From contig JBAHVR010000226.1 of the NCBI GenBank assembly GCA_036898135.1, forward strand, positions 1-64,000: 64,000 nucleotides of DNA. The letters are read 5' to 3'. The stretch is from Oncomelania hupensis (Eukaryota; Mollusca; Gastropoda; Littorinimorpha; Pomatiopsidae). A program made the translations under genes and the position numbers. Position 1 is the first letter of the stretch; every line of letters starts with the position of its first letter. The notes under the pieces were generated by a model. That model was not told where the DNA came from, did no database searches, and saw only the letters and a program-made list of their open reading frames with translations. Shown here in pieces: positions 43,501 to 55,516 of this stretch.

Positions 43501-45890
43501 TTAATTATATTATGATAAAACATTTTTCTCCTAAAATGCTGACGGCACTCCTTGGGCTCTACCAGTCATGTTGGAGCCAAGGTGTTGTTCCCCTGGCCTG
43601 GAAAGAAGCCATTGTGGTGGCTATTCCCAAGCCTGGTAAACCTCAAAATAATCCTGAAAATTTCAGACCAATTTCACTCCTGCCACACCTTAGCAAAATA
43701 TATGAAAAAATTATCACTCAGCGGCTGGAATATACCTTAAATAAACATAATATTATCCCCAGGTGTCAAGCGGGGTTTCGTAGGGGACGCAACTGTCTAG
43801 AACATGTAGTTAGGCTTGTGGAGCATGCCAGAACCGCGATGACCCTTGGTGACTCAGTAATCGCCACCTTTTTTGACATTAAAAGGGCATTCGACTCTGT
43901 GTGGCATGACAGATTACTGGTTAAGCTATCAAAACTGGGCTTTTCTGGACGATTATATCAGTTCGTTAAGTCTTTTTTACAGGATCGGTCCCTGGCGGTC
44001 CGTGTTGGTTCGTCCACCTCGCCCCGTCACCTTCTCGATATGGGGGTTCCGCAGGGTAGCGTTATCGCACCCTTGTTATTTACAGTTATGTTGCATGACA
44101 TAGATGGCAGGTTGGCTAGCCCTGGGCTCTATATGTCACTATATGCCGATGATTTGGCTATCTGGGCAGTATATCGGGGGAATAAAGTCTATGCTACTGG
44201 GTGGTTGGACTGGTACCAGAGTATGGTTGACAGGACTGTGGAATATATGGACATCAACGGTTTTGCTTTGAGCCCCGAGAAGACCTCATTGATGGTTTTC
44301 TCTCGTGTTAAAGACATGCGCTCACATTTTCAAATCTATATATCAAATATATGTATTCGGCCGGTTAACACTGCAGTCTTTTTGGGGGTTACCTTAGACC
44401 AAGGTCTTACTTGGGGTCCCCACGTAGCATCTTTGATCGGGAAAGCAAATAGGGCAGTCTCTCTTATAAAATTTCTGACTACTCAGACTCTTTTTTCATC
44501 ACGAAACTTAGTGACCCTTGTTGGTGCTCTTGTCAGGTCTCGCCTGACTTATGGGCATCAGGTATTTTTTGCCTGTTCCAATTCACTTTGGAAAAAGTTG
44601 GAAACTGTTGAGTTGCGTGCACTGAAAATTGCACTTCAACTTTCTTCCTTTGCTGTTAATAACTTAGTCTACCAAGAGTGTGGATGGCTGCCATTGAGAG
44701 ATCAATGTAAGGTAATGGCTGCGGGCTTTGAGGCCCGCGCCTTTTCGTCGGCGGCCGAGGTGGTGGATGTTCTTGGTGGCGCCCACCACACTTCCTCTGA
44801 AATAGTGCGTAAACGCATCAAGAAACTACCAATGGTATATCGTAAAACCTGCCCGTTAGCCTCTCACACTCGCCCCCTTTGGGAAGATGCATCCTCCGAC
44901 CCGTCGGACGTTGCCCCCCGAATAGTGCCTGCCGTACCCAAGTGGGAGCTTATTCCACCGGTGATTGATGTTGAATTGGCCACGATAGGTAAGAAGGACA
45001 GTCACTCTTTACTGTTAAAAACACATGCTAAGGAAAAAATTTCTTTGTATTTTTCTGACCACTTATTGATCTATACTGATGGATCTGTGCAATCCGATGG
45101 AGGCGCTGGGTGCGCCTTTGTTGTTCCTTCCCTGAAGGTAACAAAGTTATTTGCCCTACGTCAGGGTATCAGTATTTTTTCTGCTGAGATTTACGCCATT
45201 TTGATGGCGCTAACACATGTTACTGAATCACCTTTCTTACCTCAGGGTGTGGCCGTGTTTACGGACTCATTATCATCGCTTCAGGCTCTTAGAGTTGGTG
45301 GCACTGTTAACAGGGAAGAGCTCCAATATGAGACTCTCCAGTTGGTTCATCAGTTGGGTTGCCGGGGATGTCGGGTCGCTCTCGTGTGGATCCCTTCACA
45401 CATTGGCATAGCTGGCAATGAGATGGCGGACCGCGCAGCCCTTGAGGCTGTGCGTGCGGAGCCTATTGTCAGTCTGCCTTTCTCAATTAATGAAATTAAG
45501 AGTAGGTTGCGCAGGGCCTCTCTTGGAGCCCGTGCGCAATTCATGCAGGATTATTGCTCTCGAAAGGCTTTGCCCTTTCTTAAGGTGGGCCTCTCTCATG
45601 TTCCCCTGTTGTCACGTAAGCATCAAAAGATTATCAGTAGAATTAGAACTGATGCTCAGGCATCTAAATATGGAAATTCCGCTTGTCCATGTGGTGAAAG
45701 GCTAGACTGGCTCCACCTGTTTGGGAACTGTCTCCCCCTGGCGCAGTCCTTTGCGCACTTACGGGATTACTCTGTGGAATATACATTGCAGCCCATAGAA
45801 TTTTTAACTGTCCACGAAAGGTTGGGTACTGTCCCCCAGAAGTTATTATCAAGTTCTATTTTGACTTCTCCATGGAGTCATATGTTTTGA
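40556..45890 (+). pseudogene. I/Nimb-like LINE ORF2 (EN-RT-RNase H), interrupted
   Basis: The ATG is two bases after the ORF1 stop (TAGAAATG), which suits stop-restart translation. Endonuclease: VLQWNCRTI, a one-base frameshift near 40890-40905, then AIINIYYPGGTTH, VAGDFNVSHSSWDPG and SDHLPIHVIIGD. The RTE-like LINE is inserted at 41298. After it come the RT motifs AIPKPGKPQNNPENFRPISL, FFDIKRAFDSVWH, GVPQGSVIAPLLF and YADD (44142-44153), then RNase H: IYTDGSVQSDGGAG, SAEIYAIL, VFTDSLSSLQAL and WIPSHIGIAGNEMADRAA. A Cys/His C-terminus ends it (CPCGERLDWLHLFGNC). Without the insertion there is just one frameshift. Confidence 0.93.
41298..42785 (-). mobile_element. RTE-like LINE inserted in I/Nimb-like ORF2
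   Basis: Flanked by a perfect 9-bp duplication, GACTTTGAT, at 41289-41297 and 42786-42794. The minus strand has a frame open from SAGVDNIPAELLQAGGEA to the C-terminal GRPKKRWEDNI and the TAGGA tail, nearly identical to the long copy, including FADD. It is 5'-truncated before the endonuclease. Its length plus one TSD is 1497 bp, divisible by three, so the host frame reads through as VVDFDNSAKF once it is removed. Confidence 0.95.
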
Positions 45891-46859
45891 GTTATTTGCC
45901 GCCGATGAGGGTGCGAAGGCCTTAGCCCCCCCCCTTTATGGCTGCATTATGTCAATTAATCTGAATAAGTTAATTGGTTAATTAGTTAATTAGTTTTTTT
46001 TTTTTTTTTTTTTTGTTGTTGTTGTTGTTGTTGGTCTGTATGGATCAAACGTCCCAGTGGATTAGACAGGGATTTTAAACCTCCTTTAACTAAAACGGTT
46101 TTGAAAGTGATTTTAATATCGATTAAACCCAATGACTTTCATTGAGGAAATTTTGTCAACGTTAACTCTATAGAGTCATTGTTTAAGCTATTTTGTTGCC
46201 GGCAAGGGTGCGAAGGCCTCGGCCCCCCCCTTTTTTTTTTTTACGGCAGCGTTATGTTAATTAATTTAATTTTTCCTTTCGGCCTGTGTGGGTCGATTTT
46301 CTTATTGAGGTAGAAGGGGACTAGATCTCCTTTCCCTCCTTTTAAACCTTTTTTTAACTTGAGATTGTATGAGTTAATGTTAATAATAAACTTAACCCTA
46401 AGGTTCTTCTATATGTACAAGGGTACTCCTGACTAAAGGAAGGAGAATGTTTTTAATAAATCTAATTTTAAACATGGTTGTCCTGCGGACACCTTTTTGC
46501 CTAAGGTTTTGTGTAAAAGCTCTCCTTTTTAATAATTTATTCTTAAAAGACCAAATGTAAATTGTTGGTCTATTGTTTTTTTTTTTGTTTTTTTTTTTCT
46601 GTTGATTTTGTTTTTTTTTAGATGTTTATTTGGTGTTAGATTTATTGATAATTAAGATTTAAATATTAGTCCCATATACCTTATTTTAAATCACTTTTAA
46701 ACATGTTTTAATCAATAGCCAGCCTCACCACCTCTTCCTGCGTCCAGAACCGGAGCGAACGGCAATGGTTCTTTTTCTAACGTCCTAAGGGGTTTATTAA
46801 CCCTCGTTTTATTGTCCTTAACATATTTTTATCATAGGACGTAAAGCTTTGTTATCAGA
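45891..46859 (+). other. I/Nimb-like LINE 3' UTR with internal repeat
   Basis: Two similar blocks, about 295 bp apart, start at about 45895 and 46190: GAGGGTGCGAAGGCCTTAGC and AAGGGTGCGAAGGCCTCGGC, each followed by C and T runs and TTAATTAA-type sequence. This is an old tandem duplication of the UTR. Long T runs lie at 45993-46014 and near 46580. Confidence 0.7.
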
Positions 46860-46870
46860 ACAACCGTCTC

Positions 46871-47099
46871 AAAAAATTTGGATAGGAAAGGAAGATTAGA
46901 GACAGGGCGGTAGTTTTTCAAAATCTTCTGGGTCGAGGTTTGAATTTTTCAGTAGTGGTCGCACGATGGCGGACTTGAAACAGGCGGGAACAGAACCGGA
47001 CTATGTTCGTGATGGCAGGAAGGAGGTCGGTGATACCGTCTTTGAAAAGGGAGGTAGGGATGGGATCAAGCTCGCACGTCTTGAACGACATGGTGCTGA
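46871..47099 (-). pseudogene. L2/CR1-like LINE, upstream piece
   Basis: Minus strand encodes ELDPIPTSLFKDGITDLLPA, a frameshift, then PACFKSAIVRPLLKNSNLDP and NYRPVSNLPFLSKFFE, the reverse transcriptase N-terminal motifs of the same element. It ends abruptly at 47099, where segmental duplication copy B begins. Confidence 0.88.
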
Positions 47100-48724
47100 G
47101 ACATACATAGATCTATACTTACTGCAGTACCCGTCTGCTATCGGGGATCCATATAATTCTTGCCGAGGGTGCATTCTTCTTGGTCAATGCCACTGTTGGT
47201 GAGCTAACACACACCTAGAAAAAATTAATACATAAAGGAAATATTTTAATGTTTATTTCCCAAGCTGTAAGCTCCATCTCAGCAACTTTTGTTTTTTGGC
47301 TTTGTCCATCCGACGTCCAGCGTCGGGCATCCAGAGTGACATTTGCCCAAAGCTCTCTGAAACTAATGGATGGATTTATTTAAAACTTGGTATTTAGTTA
47401 GGAAATAGTAAACCCTACCAGAAGACAAAAAAAAATTATGCATTTTTTTGGGTGACGTCATCATGATGATGCCATTATTGGGTGACGTCATCATGATGAT
47501 GCCATAATTTTTTTTTAATCCTATTTTCTACTACTTAACTACTGGAATGATCTGGCTCACGTTTGCTATGTGCTTAAGACTTTAAATGTGCCTCCAAGGG
47601 AAAAACCAAACTTATGCAAATCGAGTGAAGTAATCATTGTGACATCAATTTTTACCGAAAAATGTACATATGTAATTAGAGTGTACAGATGCCTAGAAGC
47701 ATACAAAAGATAGGTCATCAACCCATACTATGCAACAACATTGGGTTATGTGATAAGACATGCATGAGAGGTCAAGATCATCCCAAGGTCGAGGTCACTA
47801 AAGTCAATGTCATCCCAAGGTCACGTTTTTTGTCATAATACAGTGAACTCCGGATATAATAAAGGCCGGATAAAGTAAATATTCGGTTTTAGTAAAGTCC
47901 AGTCTTGGTCCCGACCAAAACTCTTCTTTGTCTCTGTTTTAAAAAATCGGATATAATAAAAAAATATAGTAAAGTCCGCTTATAATAAAGTGTTTTCTAA
48001 GGCCCCTGGCGAGTTTTGCTGCCGCTTATAATAAAGTTTCAAGGGAGATTACTGTATTAAAGTTTCAGGAGAGTTACTGACGTTCATAATGACGCAACAT
48101 CGGCGGTCACGCTTACCCTGAAGCCTAAAATAGATCTAATTCATGCACTTGAAGATGAAAAGATGAAAAAAAAAAAAAAATTGCTGAACAATTTGGAATT
48201 TCCGCATCAGCAGTAACGGTGATTATGAAGGAGAGTGAAAAACTGAAGGAGAGATTTAACTGTTTGGCAGAAAAAGAGTCCATAGCTTAGAAACTTACAA
48301 AGCAAATTAGACTTCACTTTCGCTATAGATGATGAAATGCGTTTATGACTAAATAAGGGTGTTATAAGTTGAACACATTATAATTATACCTTTTGTACTG
48401 AGATGAATCCGAATCAATGGAGAACTGGGAAACCAACGTTTTGACTGGACTGCACTTTCAAATGAGAAGTAAAGAAGAGATTTATTCCTAAGCTGTTGCA
48501 TGGCTTTGCAAGACAAACCATCTTTTTTTTAAACCCACCATATTGTTTAGGTTTTGTTCATGTCTTTGTTTGCTTTAATTTTGTGGGCTTTTGTGTTTTC
48601 CACAATGACGATAGTACAACATGTACAATTCATGATCTACTTGTATGATTTATCCTTCCGATTAAAGGGTTGGTTTGAAATAATTAGGACACGAAGGCTC
48701 ACATGTAATCTCTTATCCGTAATG

Positions 48725-48783
<59 letters not shown>

Positions 48784-48842
48784 TGTCTCTTACCCTCTCT
48801 CTCTCTATCTCTCTCTCTCTCACACACACACTCACACACACG
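48725..48842. repeat. (CT)n/(CA)n microsatellite
   Basis: CT runs with GTCT interruptions, then a CACA run, inside the pogo-like element. Confidence 0.93.
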
Positions 48843-49317
48843 TGAACTTACACACACGGACATCAACAAATAATACTGTAACATTTCAATCAATATACAC
48901 AAACTGGGTTATAAGAGAGGTATTCTTGAAGAGTTTATAATACCCGAGTTAATAAACAAAAATAATCAATCAACATATGTGAGCGTAATGGAATCCAATA
49001 AGGGACAATGGACCTACTGCAAGTGTTCATTAAAAAAAAGTATCTTTTTCAGCTATTTTCCGTGGATTTCTGGTGGCTTCACACGAAAGGCTAAAAGGAC
49101 CTTTTCACTTTCGTGAAATATCACTTGTTATCATGTGGCTGTGTCCAGAAACAATAGATCTTGACGATGAGTGCATATTCATAATGTTCACTCAAGTAAC
49201 GTAATTGCTATTTACCTGTAAGTACGATAGCAATAGGTAATACCCATTGGGGGTGGAGGGGGGGGGAAGGGAAACACAAAGAAGAAGAAAATCTAAATTT
49301 TGAAAAGGCCATGCTCG

Positions 49318-49378
49318 ACAAAGAGAGGGAGAGGGAGAGAGAGAGAAAGAGAGAGAGGGAGAGAGAGGGAGAGAGAGC
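49318..49378. repeat. (GA)n microsatellite
   Basis: Impure GA run inside the pogo-like element. Confidence 0.85.
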
Positions 49379-50714
49379 TTGTCCAACCACTCAAATAAAT
49401 ACTTTGAATTTTGTTCTTGGCAACTCTGGTAAGACAAACGTCTCCACGACGACTTATGGACTGCTGTCCGGGGGTGTGGGGCTGGAGCTGGGGAGGGTGG
49501 GGGTGTAAGTTAAAATGGGAAAAGATAGTTTTCGTGTGGAATTCAGCAAGAGACAACAAACCAACACAGCAATATTAATCTAAATTAAAATATGTAATAA
49601 CGAAAGCGATTCGTTCGATTTGCACTGTCTTATTTTAACTGTTCAAATATGTGAATCTAATCAATTAATGGGACCCAATTCCAATGTACATGTATATAAC
49701 GCGCCAAATGTCAGCTCAATTTAGAACGATGTTGAGTTACGTGAACACACAGACAAATAGACACACAGACGATTACAGTCTGCAGAAATCCTGGTAAAAG
49801 ATGGAAATTCGAGAGGTCATTATTTTGTTCACTGATTTGTTTTGCTTTTCTTCTTCTTTATTTGCACCAGGGCCGGATCCAGGGGGTAGGGGGGGGGGTG
49901 CTAGGAGTGCTGCAGCATCCCCCACCCCCACCCCTTGGCAACAACAACAACAAAAAATAATAATAAATAAATTAAAAAAATAAAGAAAGTAGAAGATGGA
50001 AGTTTTTGTTCAACTGGAAATACGTTATTTAAGGCAGTTAGTTACGGTAGTTTTACTTGTGGGGAAGGCAGTTAGTTACGGTAGTTTTACTTGTGGTGTT
50101 TCACCACTCTGTACCATACACTTTAAACAGAACTAGACTAGCACCCCACCCCATCCCCTCCCTCGAAAATGGATTGATCCGGCCCTGTGCGCCCACATAC
50201 ACTTTAGACCAGCGTTTTCTATCTCTTTATAATGAGAGTGTCGGATTAGTAAACGTTAAATTAAAACAAAAACAAAGTTTCGGTTATGCTAAATTAACCC
50301 TCTAAAATCGTTATTATAAACGAAGTCGGTTATAGTCAAGTAAACCTCTAAAACTGTATTATAAACGAAGTTTCGGTTATAGTAAAGTAAACTTTAAAAA
50401 CTTTACTGTAAACGGATTTTCGGTTGTAGTAAATATTCGGTTATACTAAAGATTTATTTGGTCCCAAGGCACTTTACTATATCCGAAGTTCACTGTACAA
50501 CTTTTGCTAGTAGTAAATATTTGATATATTAAAACTGATCCAAATTCCAACTTGCTATGTATTGTTCTAACCTTCACTGCATGTAAATTAGCATTTGACC
50601 ATGGCACAATTGGTTTACTGTAGATTTATTGTTAATTTGTACGTAGTAAAAATCAGTAATAATGGATCCTTTGTAATCATACTATGTTGTCATTTATCTC
50701 ACTGTGTGTGATGG

Positions 50715-50745
<31 letters not shown>

Positions 50746-50849
50746 ATGGTTTTGTGTGTGTGTGTGTGTGGAGGTGTGGCGCAATGAAATAAAGATGACA
50801 CTGAGTTTGTGCACGGTTGTATAATTTTCTTCATGGACTTGTGTGCCTT

Positions 50850-51089
50850 CGGAAACTGGTTCAGAACAACAATCGGTGTGCGTCAAGGATGTCTACTCTC
50901 TCCAACCCTCTTCAACATCTTCTTAGAGCGCATCATGTCAGATGCCCTTGCAGATCACTAAGGCACAGTCAGCATAGGACGGGGGGGGGGGGGGGGGGGG
51001 GGGGATGGGAGGGGGGGAGGTAGAGCCTTCGTTTTGCGGATGACATTGATGGATTGGCTGGAGAGGAACAAGAACTTAAACAGCTGGTA
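50850..51089 (+). mobile_element. RTE-like LINE copy (B), left part
   Basis: Copy B counterpart of the LINE at 3061-4029, preceded by the same duplication (ACTTGTGTGCCTT, 50837-50849). It is split by the Rex1-like LINE and resumes at 53996. It has a longer G run near 50982-51004. Confidence 0.9.
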
Positions 51090-52469
51090 AACAGCTGATC
51101 TTGTTTCTGATTTTATGGATCCGTTGCAGTTTGCCTATAGGAAAAACAGAGGGGTTGATGATGCTATTTTGCATGTTTTAAATAGTGTTTATTCTCACCT
51201 GGATAAGACTGGTACCAGTATACGTATTATGTTTTATGATTTTTCCAGTGCTTTTAATACTATACAACCTCATATACTTGTTGATAAACTGACGTCCATG
51301 AAGGTTTTCCCGTCCACCATCCTCTGGATTCTGGACTATCTCACATGTCGTCCACAGTTTGTAAGATTAACCTCGGGTCTTACCTCAAACTCGATTTTAA
51401 CAAATACTGGAGCTCCTCAGGGCACTGTTTTGTCACCGTTTCTCTTTTCTGTGTACACCTCTGACTGTAGATCTACGCATGACGACTGTATCGTCAGAGC
51501 TGCCAACCCACCATGATGCCAAAGAGTAGCATCCAGAGCTTTTTGGAGTAGCATTTAAGAAAAAGGAGTAGCACACGCGGACACGGCTTAATACGAAAAT
51601 GTCAAATATTTTTTTGTTATACCAGCAAAGTATCTGTGATTTGCGACCCATTGATGATCGGTAGACAGTTTTTTGTTTTTTTGTTGTTGATTAAAATTGT
51701 TGTAAAAATCTGAAGTAGTCAAATAATGGTCATAAACATGTACGATATGAGCGTACAATGTTTGATTTATAACATTTTCAGTGATTCAGCGATGCACATG
51801 TACAGACCTGCCTACCCTAGTTTTTAAAAAAGAGTAGCAGCCAGTACGTAAAACCATAGTTTTAGTGTAAAAACCATAGCATGGTAACTTTTCATAAATT
51901 GACAAAATTTTTAACATCACTTATAGTATTATAAGTAACTGATTTGTGCCAGAATAAAAATGTATTAATACTTTGTTTTCTCAATCTGTAATTTGTTTAA
52001 TAATAAATTAAGTGTCATCATTTATCTTAGTATTCTTTTTAAAATATCCACTATCTGATAATGCAATATGCAAAAAGTACACTACATGCATTACACTACA
52101 GATTAAATCTGTACAGTGTATAAATTTATTGACAAAAACAAATTAGATAATACATAGCATGCATGTTATGAACCAAATCTTCATCATCCCTTTATTGATC
52201 ATTTGTTAACTGGTGGCATATGCAGGTTTAACAGCAAGTTTACAAGTACTCAGCCTTGGGAAATGCCTTGATTTTATTATGCAATATGTTTAATTGTTAA
52301 AAATGTAGCCTAGCTACATGTACCATGAAATGAATTAAAAGGATTAAAATATACTAATGCAGTGTACAACTTATTTGAATTTTATCAACTACAAGTATTA
52401 TTCAGTATGCTTTTTTTGTTCATTTCCAAGCTTAACCGAAAATTCTTTATTACATACCCTACAGTAGGC

Positions 52470-52534
52470 CTATCCTATCCTATCCTGTCCGTAACTGGAG
52501 GTCGTAGGGGCACCACAGATGATCGTTTAACCAA
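52470..52534 (-). mobile_element. RTE-like LINE, 3' end only
   Basis: A 65-bp complement of the LINE 3' end with its TAGGA tail, inserted in the hAT-like element. The shortest copy in the window. Confidence 0.85.
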
Positions 52535-52831
52535 ATCAAAGAAGCCTCAAAAACGAAAGCTTCATGAAACAGACAGTTCTGGAAGTGACGATGAAGAAAA
52601 TTCTGTGAAAGCTTCAACATTTTTGACTGAGTTTCGTTGACATTAGGCATGATGAACATTTTTTTTTGAAGGTAGCAAAGTGGGCCAACGTGTTGTGTAA
52701 TCTGAAATAAATCTCTGTTGCATTGGTCGTGCACATTTTGAAGCTTAAACAGAATTTTCTTCATCGTCACTTCCCGAACTGTCTGTTTCATGAAGCTTTC
52801 GTTTTTGAGGCTGCTTTGACTTAGGCATTTT
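52535..52831. pseudogene. two inverted copies of a transposase N-terminus
   Basis: The plus strand at 52538-52612 encodes KSKKPQKRKLHETDSSGSDD and EENSVK; the minus strand at about 52831-52748 encodes MPKSKQPQKRKLHETDSSGS, then DDEENSV. The same 5' coding piece therefore occurs twice, head to head, about 110 bp apart. No downstream catalytic domain is seen. Confidence 0.75.
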
Positions 52832-53995
52832 GACGAGAACAGCATGAGCAAATGAAAACAAAAAGAGACAAAATGGCGCTAGATGAATCTCGCAAAGTCT
52901 CACTCGCGATATTTTAAGCGAGATTACCAGGATCGACAACTCGCAACTCACGCACTACACCTGTGTGTTGATGGCTTTAAAAAAAAAAAAAAAAATCACC
53001 AAAATTTTAAAAATCGTAGTTTTTGACGGCCGATCGTAGCATCGTAGCAAGCATGTCGAAATCGTAGCATGCTACGCCTAAATCGTAGCAGTTGGCAGCT
53101 CTGTATCGTGGACAAGTATGCTGACGACATTGCACAGACTGGGCAGATTACAGGTGACGATGACGCAAACTACAGACAGGAAATCAACGACCTGGTCGAC
53201 TGGTGCGACATTAACTTTTTGGAATTAAATGTGGACAAAACTAGAGAGTTGATAATTGATTTTAGGAAAAGTATTTGTGAACCTGATTCTGTTATTATTA
53301 AGGGAAAAGTAGTAGAACGTGTGGAATATTTTAAGTATTTAGGCGTAGTCTTAGATAATTCTCTCTCTTGGAGACAAAACACTGAAAGTATTGTTAAGAA
53401 AATCAACACACGCCTGTATTGTTTGAGAAAATTGAAATCTTTCAATGTCAGCCAGCAACTCTTACAGATGTTTTATTCCTCTATGATCTGCAGTGTCTTG
53501 ACCTTCGGCATCAGCTGTTGGGGAGGAAGTATTATGAAACAAGACAGGGACAGGTTGGATAAAACGATTAGGAAGGCTGGTGGGGTGGTGGGTGCAGAAC
53601 AGGATGATGTGGACACACTCTGCAACCGATGCACGGCAAATAAACTGAAGGCCATCCTTGATGACGCGACACATCCGCTTAGGCAGGAATATGACAGTAG
53701 GCAAATAGAGCGCAGTGGTAGATATAGGGTGCCGAGGGCTAGGACATGCAGATACGCAAACTCTTTTTTACCCAGATCTGTTTTAATGGCTAACCAGAAT
53801 AAGAGAAGATGAGAATGATAGTGAGAATGTATGTTAAAATGGATTTGGCAATGCGTATTATTTATGTTTTTATGTGTAGTGTTTTTAAGCTGTTTTTGCT
53901 AATGTGTATTAATAATTATAGGTGGACATGTCGAATCAATTTCCTTTTTTGGATTAATAAAGATTTATTGTATTGTATTGTATTGTATTGTATTG

Positions 53996-54737
53996 GTACA
54001 GAGGCTTGACACCACCTCCAGAGCCTATAGAATGGAAATTAGTGCAGAGAAGACCAAAATGATGACCAACTACACCAGTGGCACCAACACGGACATCAAA
54101 ATCTAAGGCCAATCCCTCAACACAGTGCATAGTTTCAAATATTTAGGAGCCATTGTATTAGACAATGGGTCCCGAAAGGAAGTCCTCTCCATGATCGCAC
54201 AAACAACTGCTGCCCTGGCAAGGTTAAAGCCCATTTGGAAAGACAAGACCATCAGTCTACATTCCAAGGTAAGGCTGCTGCGCTCCCTTGTCATCTCCAT
54301 CTTCCTATATGCTTGCAAAACATGGACCCTCACAGCAGGTCTACAATGAAGAATACAAAGCATGGAGATGAGGTGCTACAGAAGACTTCTGGGCATTTCC
54401 TATACAACACATCACCAACGATGAAGTCCGACAGACCATCACACAAGCCATTGGACAACACGATGACATGCTCACAGTGGTGAAGAAACGCAAACTCCGA
54501 TGGTATGGCCACATCACCAGATCATCAGGCCTTGCAAAGACCATCCTGCAAGGCACAGTGCAAGGAGGTAGAACAAGAGGGAGACCAAAAAAGAGATTGG
54601 AGGACAACATTCGAGAATGGACTGGCTTGACATTGAGCGAAGCCATCAGGGTTGCTGAGGACAGATGGAGTATGCTGGTTAAACGATCATCTGTGGTGCC
54701 CCAGAGACCTCAGAGTTACGGGATCGGATAGGATAGG
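53996..54737 (+). mobile_element. RTE-like LINE copy (B), right part
   Basis: Continuation of 50850-51089 after the Rex1-like LINE, to the TAGGA tail and then the duplicated target (ACTTGTGTGACCTT from 54738). Confidence 0.92.
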
Positions 54738-55411
54738 ACTTGTGTGACCTTATTTATGAGAATAAGAATGCACATTAAAATAATCATTGATGATGATGAT
54801 TGTTTTTTGTTGTTTGATATAATTTATTTTCAGGCGATTTATTGCAGAGATTACCAATGCCTTGTGTGACATCTGTAAATAAATTAGTAATTGTAATAAT
54901 TTATGTAATTCTGTGATGATAACGATAATTTTTGTGATGTATTTGCAGCATTTGTATATTGCATTTTATATTAAAATGACATGCAATATTTCATTTATTG
55001 TGGTGTGTATAGTTCCAAGAAGAACATAAAATATGCAAATGAAAAGGTTGGTTTTTCGGCAAAATCATTTGTGCTTTGTTTGGCATATACACAAAGCAAC
55101 CAAGCATTCAAACCAAAAGCTGCTTCATTTACAACTTTTAATATTCCGAATAACAGCACATCATGACTTTTTAACAAATAACTACAAAACACTCTTTGAT
55201 GTACAACGTCACTCTGAATCATCAAGCATTCATACAGCTTTGCAAACGCAGTTGTTGCTGGCAAATTTCCAAGCAGCATAATCGGACAAACGGGTTGATG
55301 AAGATGATAATGATAAGGTCCTTTCACCTCTTCTTCCTGCACATACACACAAAATAAAGTATTTAATTGGGGATGCATACAATCAAAGATAAAACTTGTT
55401 CAGATTTTTTT

Positions 55412-55516
<105 letters not shown>

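Larger units (their letters stand above)
37633..46859 (+). mobile_element. I/Nimb-like LINE, near full length, interrupted
   Basis: Bounded by an 11-bp target-site duplication, ACAACCGTCTC, at 37622-37632 and 46860-46870. Removing the element restores FLSKFFETVVMKQLN in the surrounding L2/CR1-like LINE. Order: 5' UTR of about 1 kb, ORF1 (zinc knuckles), ORF2 (endonuclease, reverse transcriptase, RNase H), 3' UTR of about 970 bp. Without the RTE-like insertion it is about 7.7 kb. RNase H plus CCHC knuckles place it in the I superfamily; Nimb is my best guess. Confidence 0.93.
47841..50495 (+). mobile_element. pogo-like (Tc1/mariner) DNA transposon
   Basis: Ends are inverted repeats CAGTGAACTCCGGATATA (left) and CAGTGAACTTCGGATATAG (complement of the right), with TA duplicated at 47839-47840 and 50496-50497. 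The empty site is intact in copy A (TA at 2677-2678). Subterminal copies of CGGTTATAGTAAAGTAAAC-like motifs are typical of the pogo/Tigger group. Inside, 48126-48290 encodes a psq/CENP-B-type helix-turn-helix remnant: KIDLIHALEDEKM, a poly-A frameshift, then IAEQFGISASAVTVIMKES. No DDE domain is visible, so it is a non-autonomous derivative, also carrying unrelated repeats. Confidence 0.9.
51495..53103. mobile_element. hAT-like TIR element inside the Rex1-like LINE
   Basis: 13-bp inverted repeats, CAGAGCTGCCAAC and GTTGGCAGCTCTG, bound it. Flanks share TATCGT (51489-51494 and 53104-53109). If the last TG of the right end is counted in the flank, the duplication is the 8-bp TGTATCGT expected for hAT, so either six or eight bases fit. 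Inside are repeated ATCGTAGCA motifs near the right end, and inverted copies of a transposase start. Confidence 0.82.
51109..53812 (+). pseudogene. Rex1-like reverse transcriptase, split by a transposon
   Basis: First part (51109-51494): MDPLQFAYRKNRGVDDAILH, DFSSAFNTIQPHILVDKL and NTGAPQGTVLSPFLFSVYTS, ending DDCIV. Second part (53104-53812): DKYADDIAQTGQITG (YADD at 53117-53128), FLELNVDKTRELIIDFRKS, VEYFKYLGVVLDNSLSWRQN and LDKTIRKAGGVVG, then a stop. Excising the hAT-like insertion joins DDCIVDKYADD in frame. These motifs match Rex1/Babar-type LINEs. The N-terminal RT and the endonuclease are missing. Confidence 0.88.
51090..53994 (+). mobile_element. Rex1-like LINE, 5'-truncated, inserted in the RTE-like copy
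   Basis: Absent from copy A, where the site reads CAGCTGGTACAGAGG. A GGTA duplication is possible (51086-51089 and 53995-53998). It ends with TTGTA repeats after AATAAAG. It contains the reverse transcriptase in two parts, split by a hAT-like element. Confidence 0.85.

Noticed and set aside
42639..45890. A 1083-residue protein starting MGRVMTSDWVHG
   Set aside because: The first about 50 residues are the antisense of the RTE-like LINE. ORF2 starts at 40556 and is interrupted.
48554..48940. Ser/Leu-rich proteins over CT and GA runs
   Set aside because: They are translations of microsatellites.
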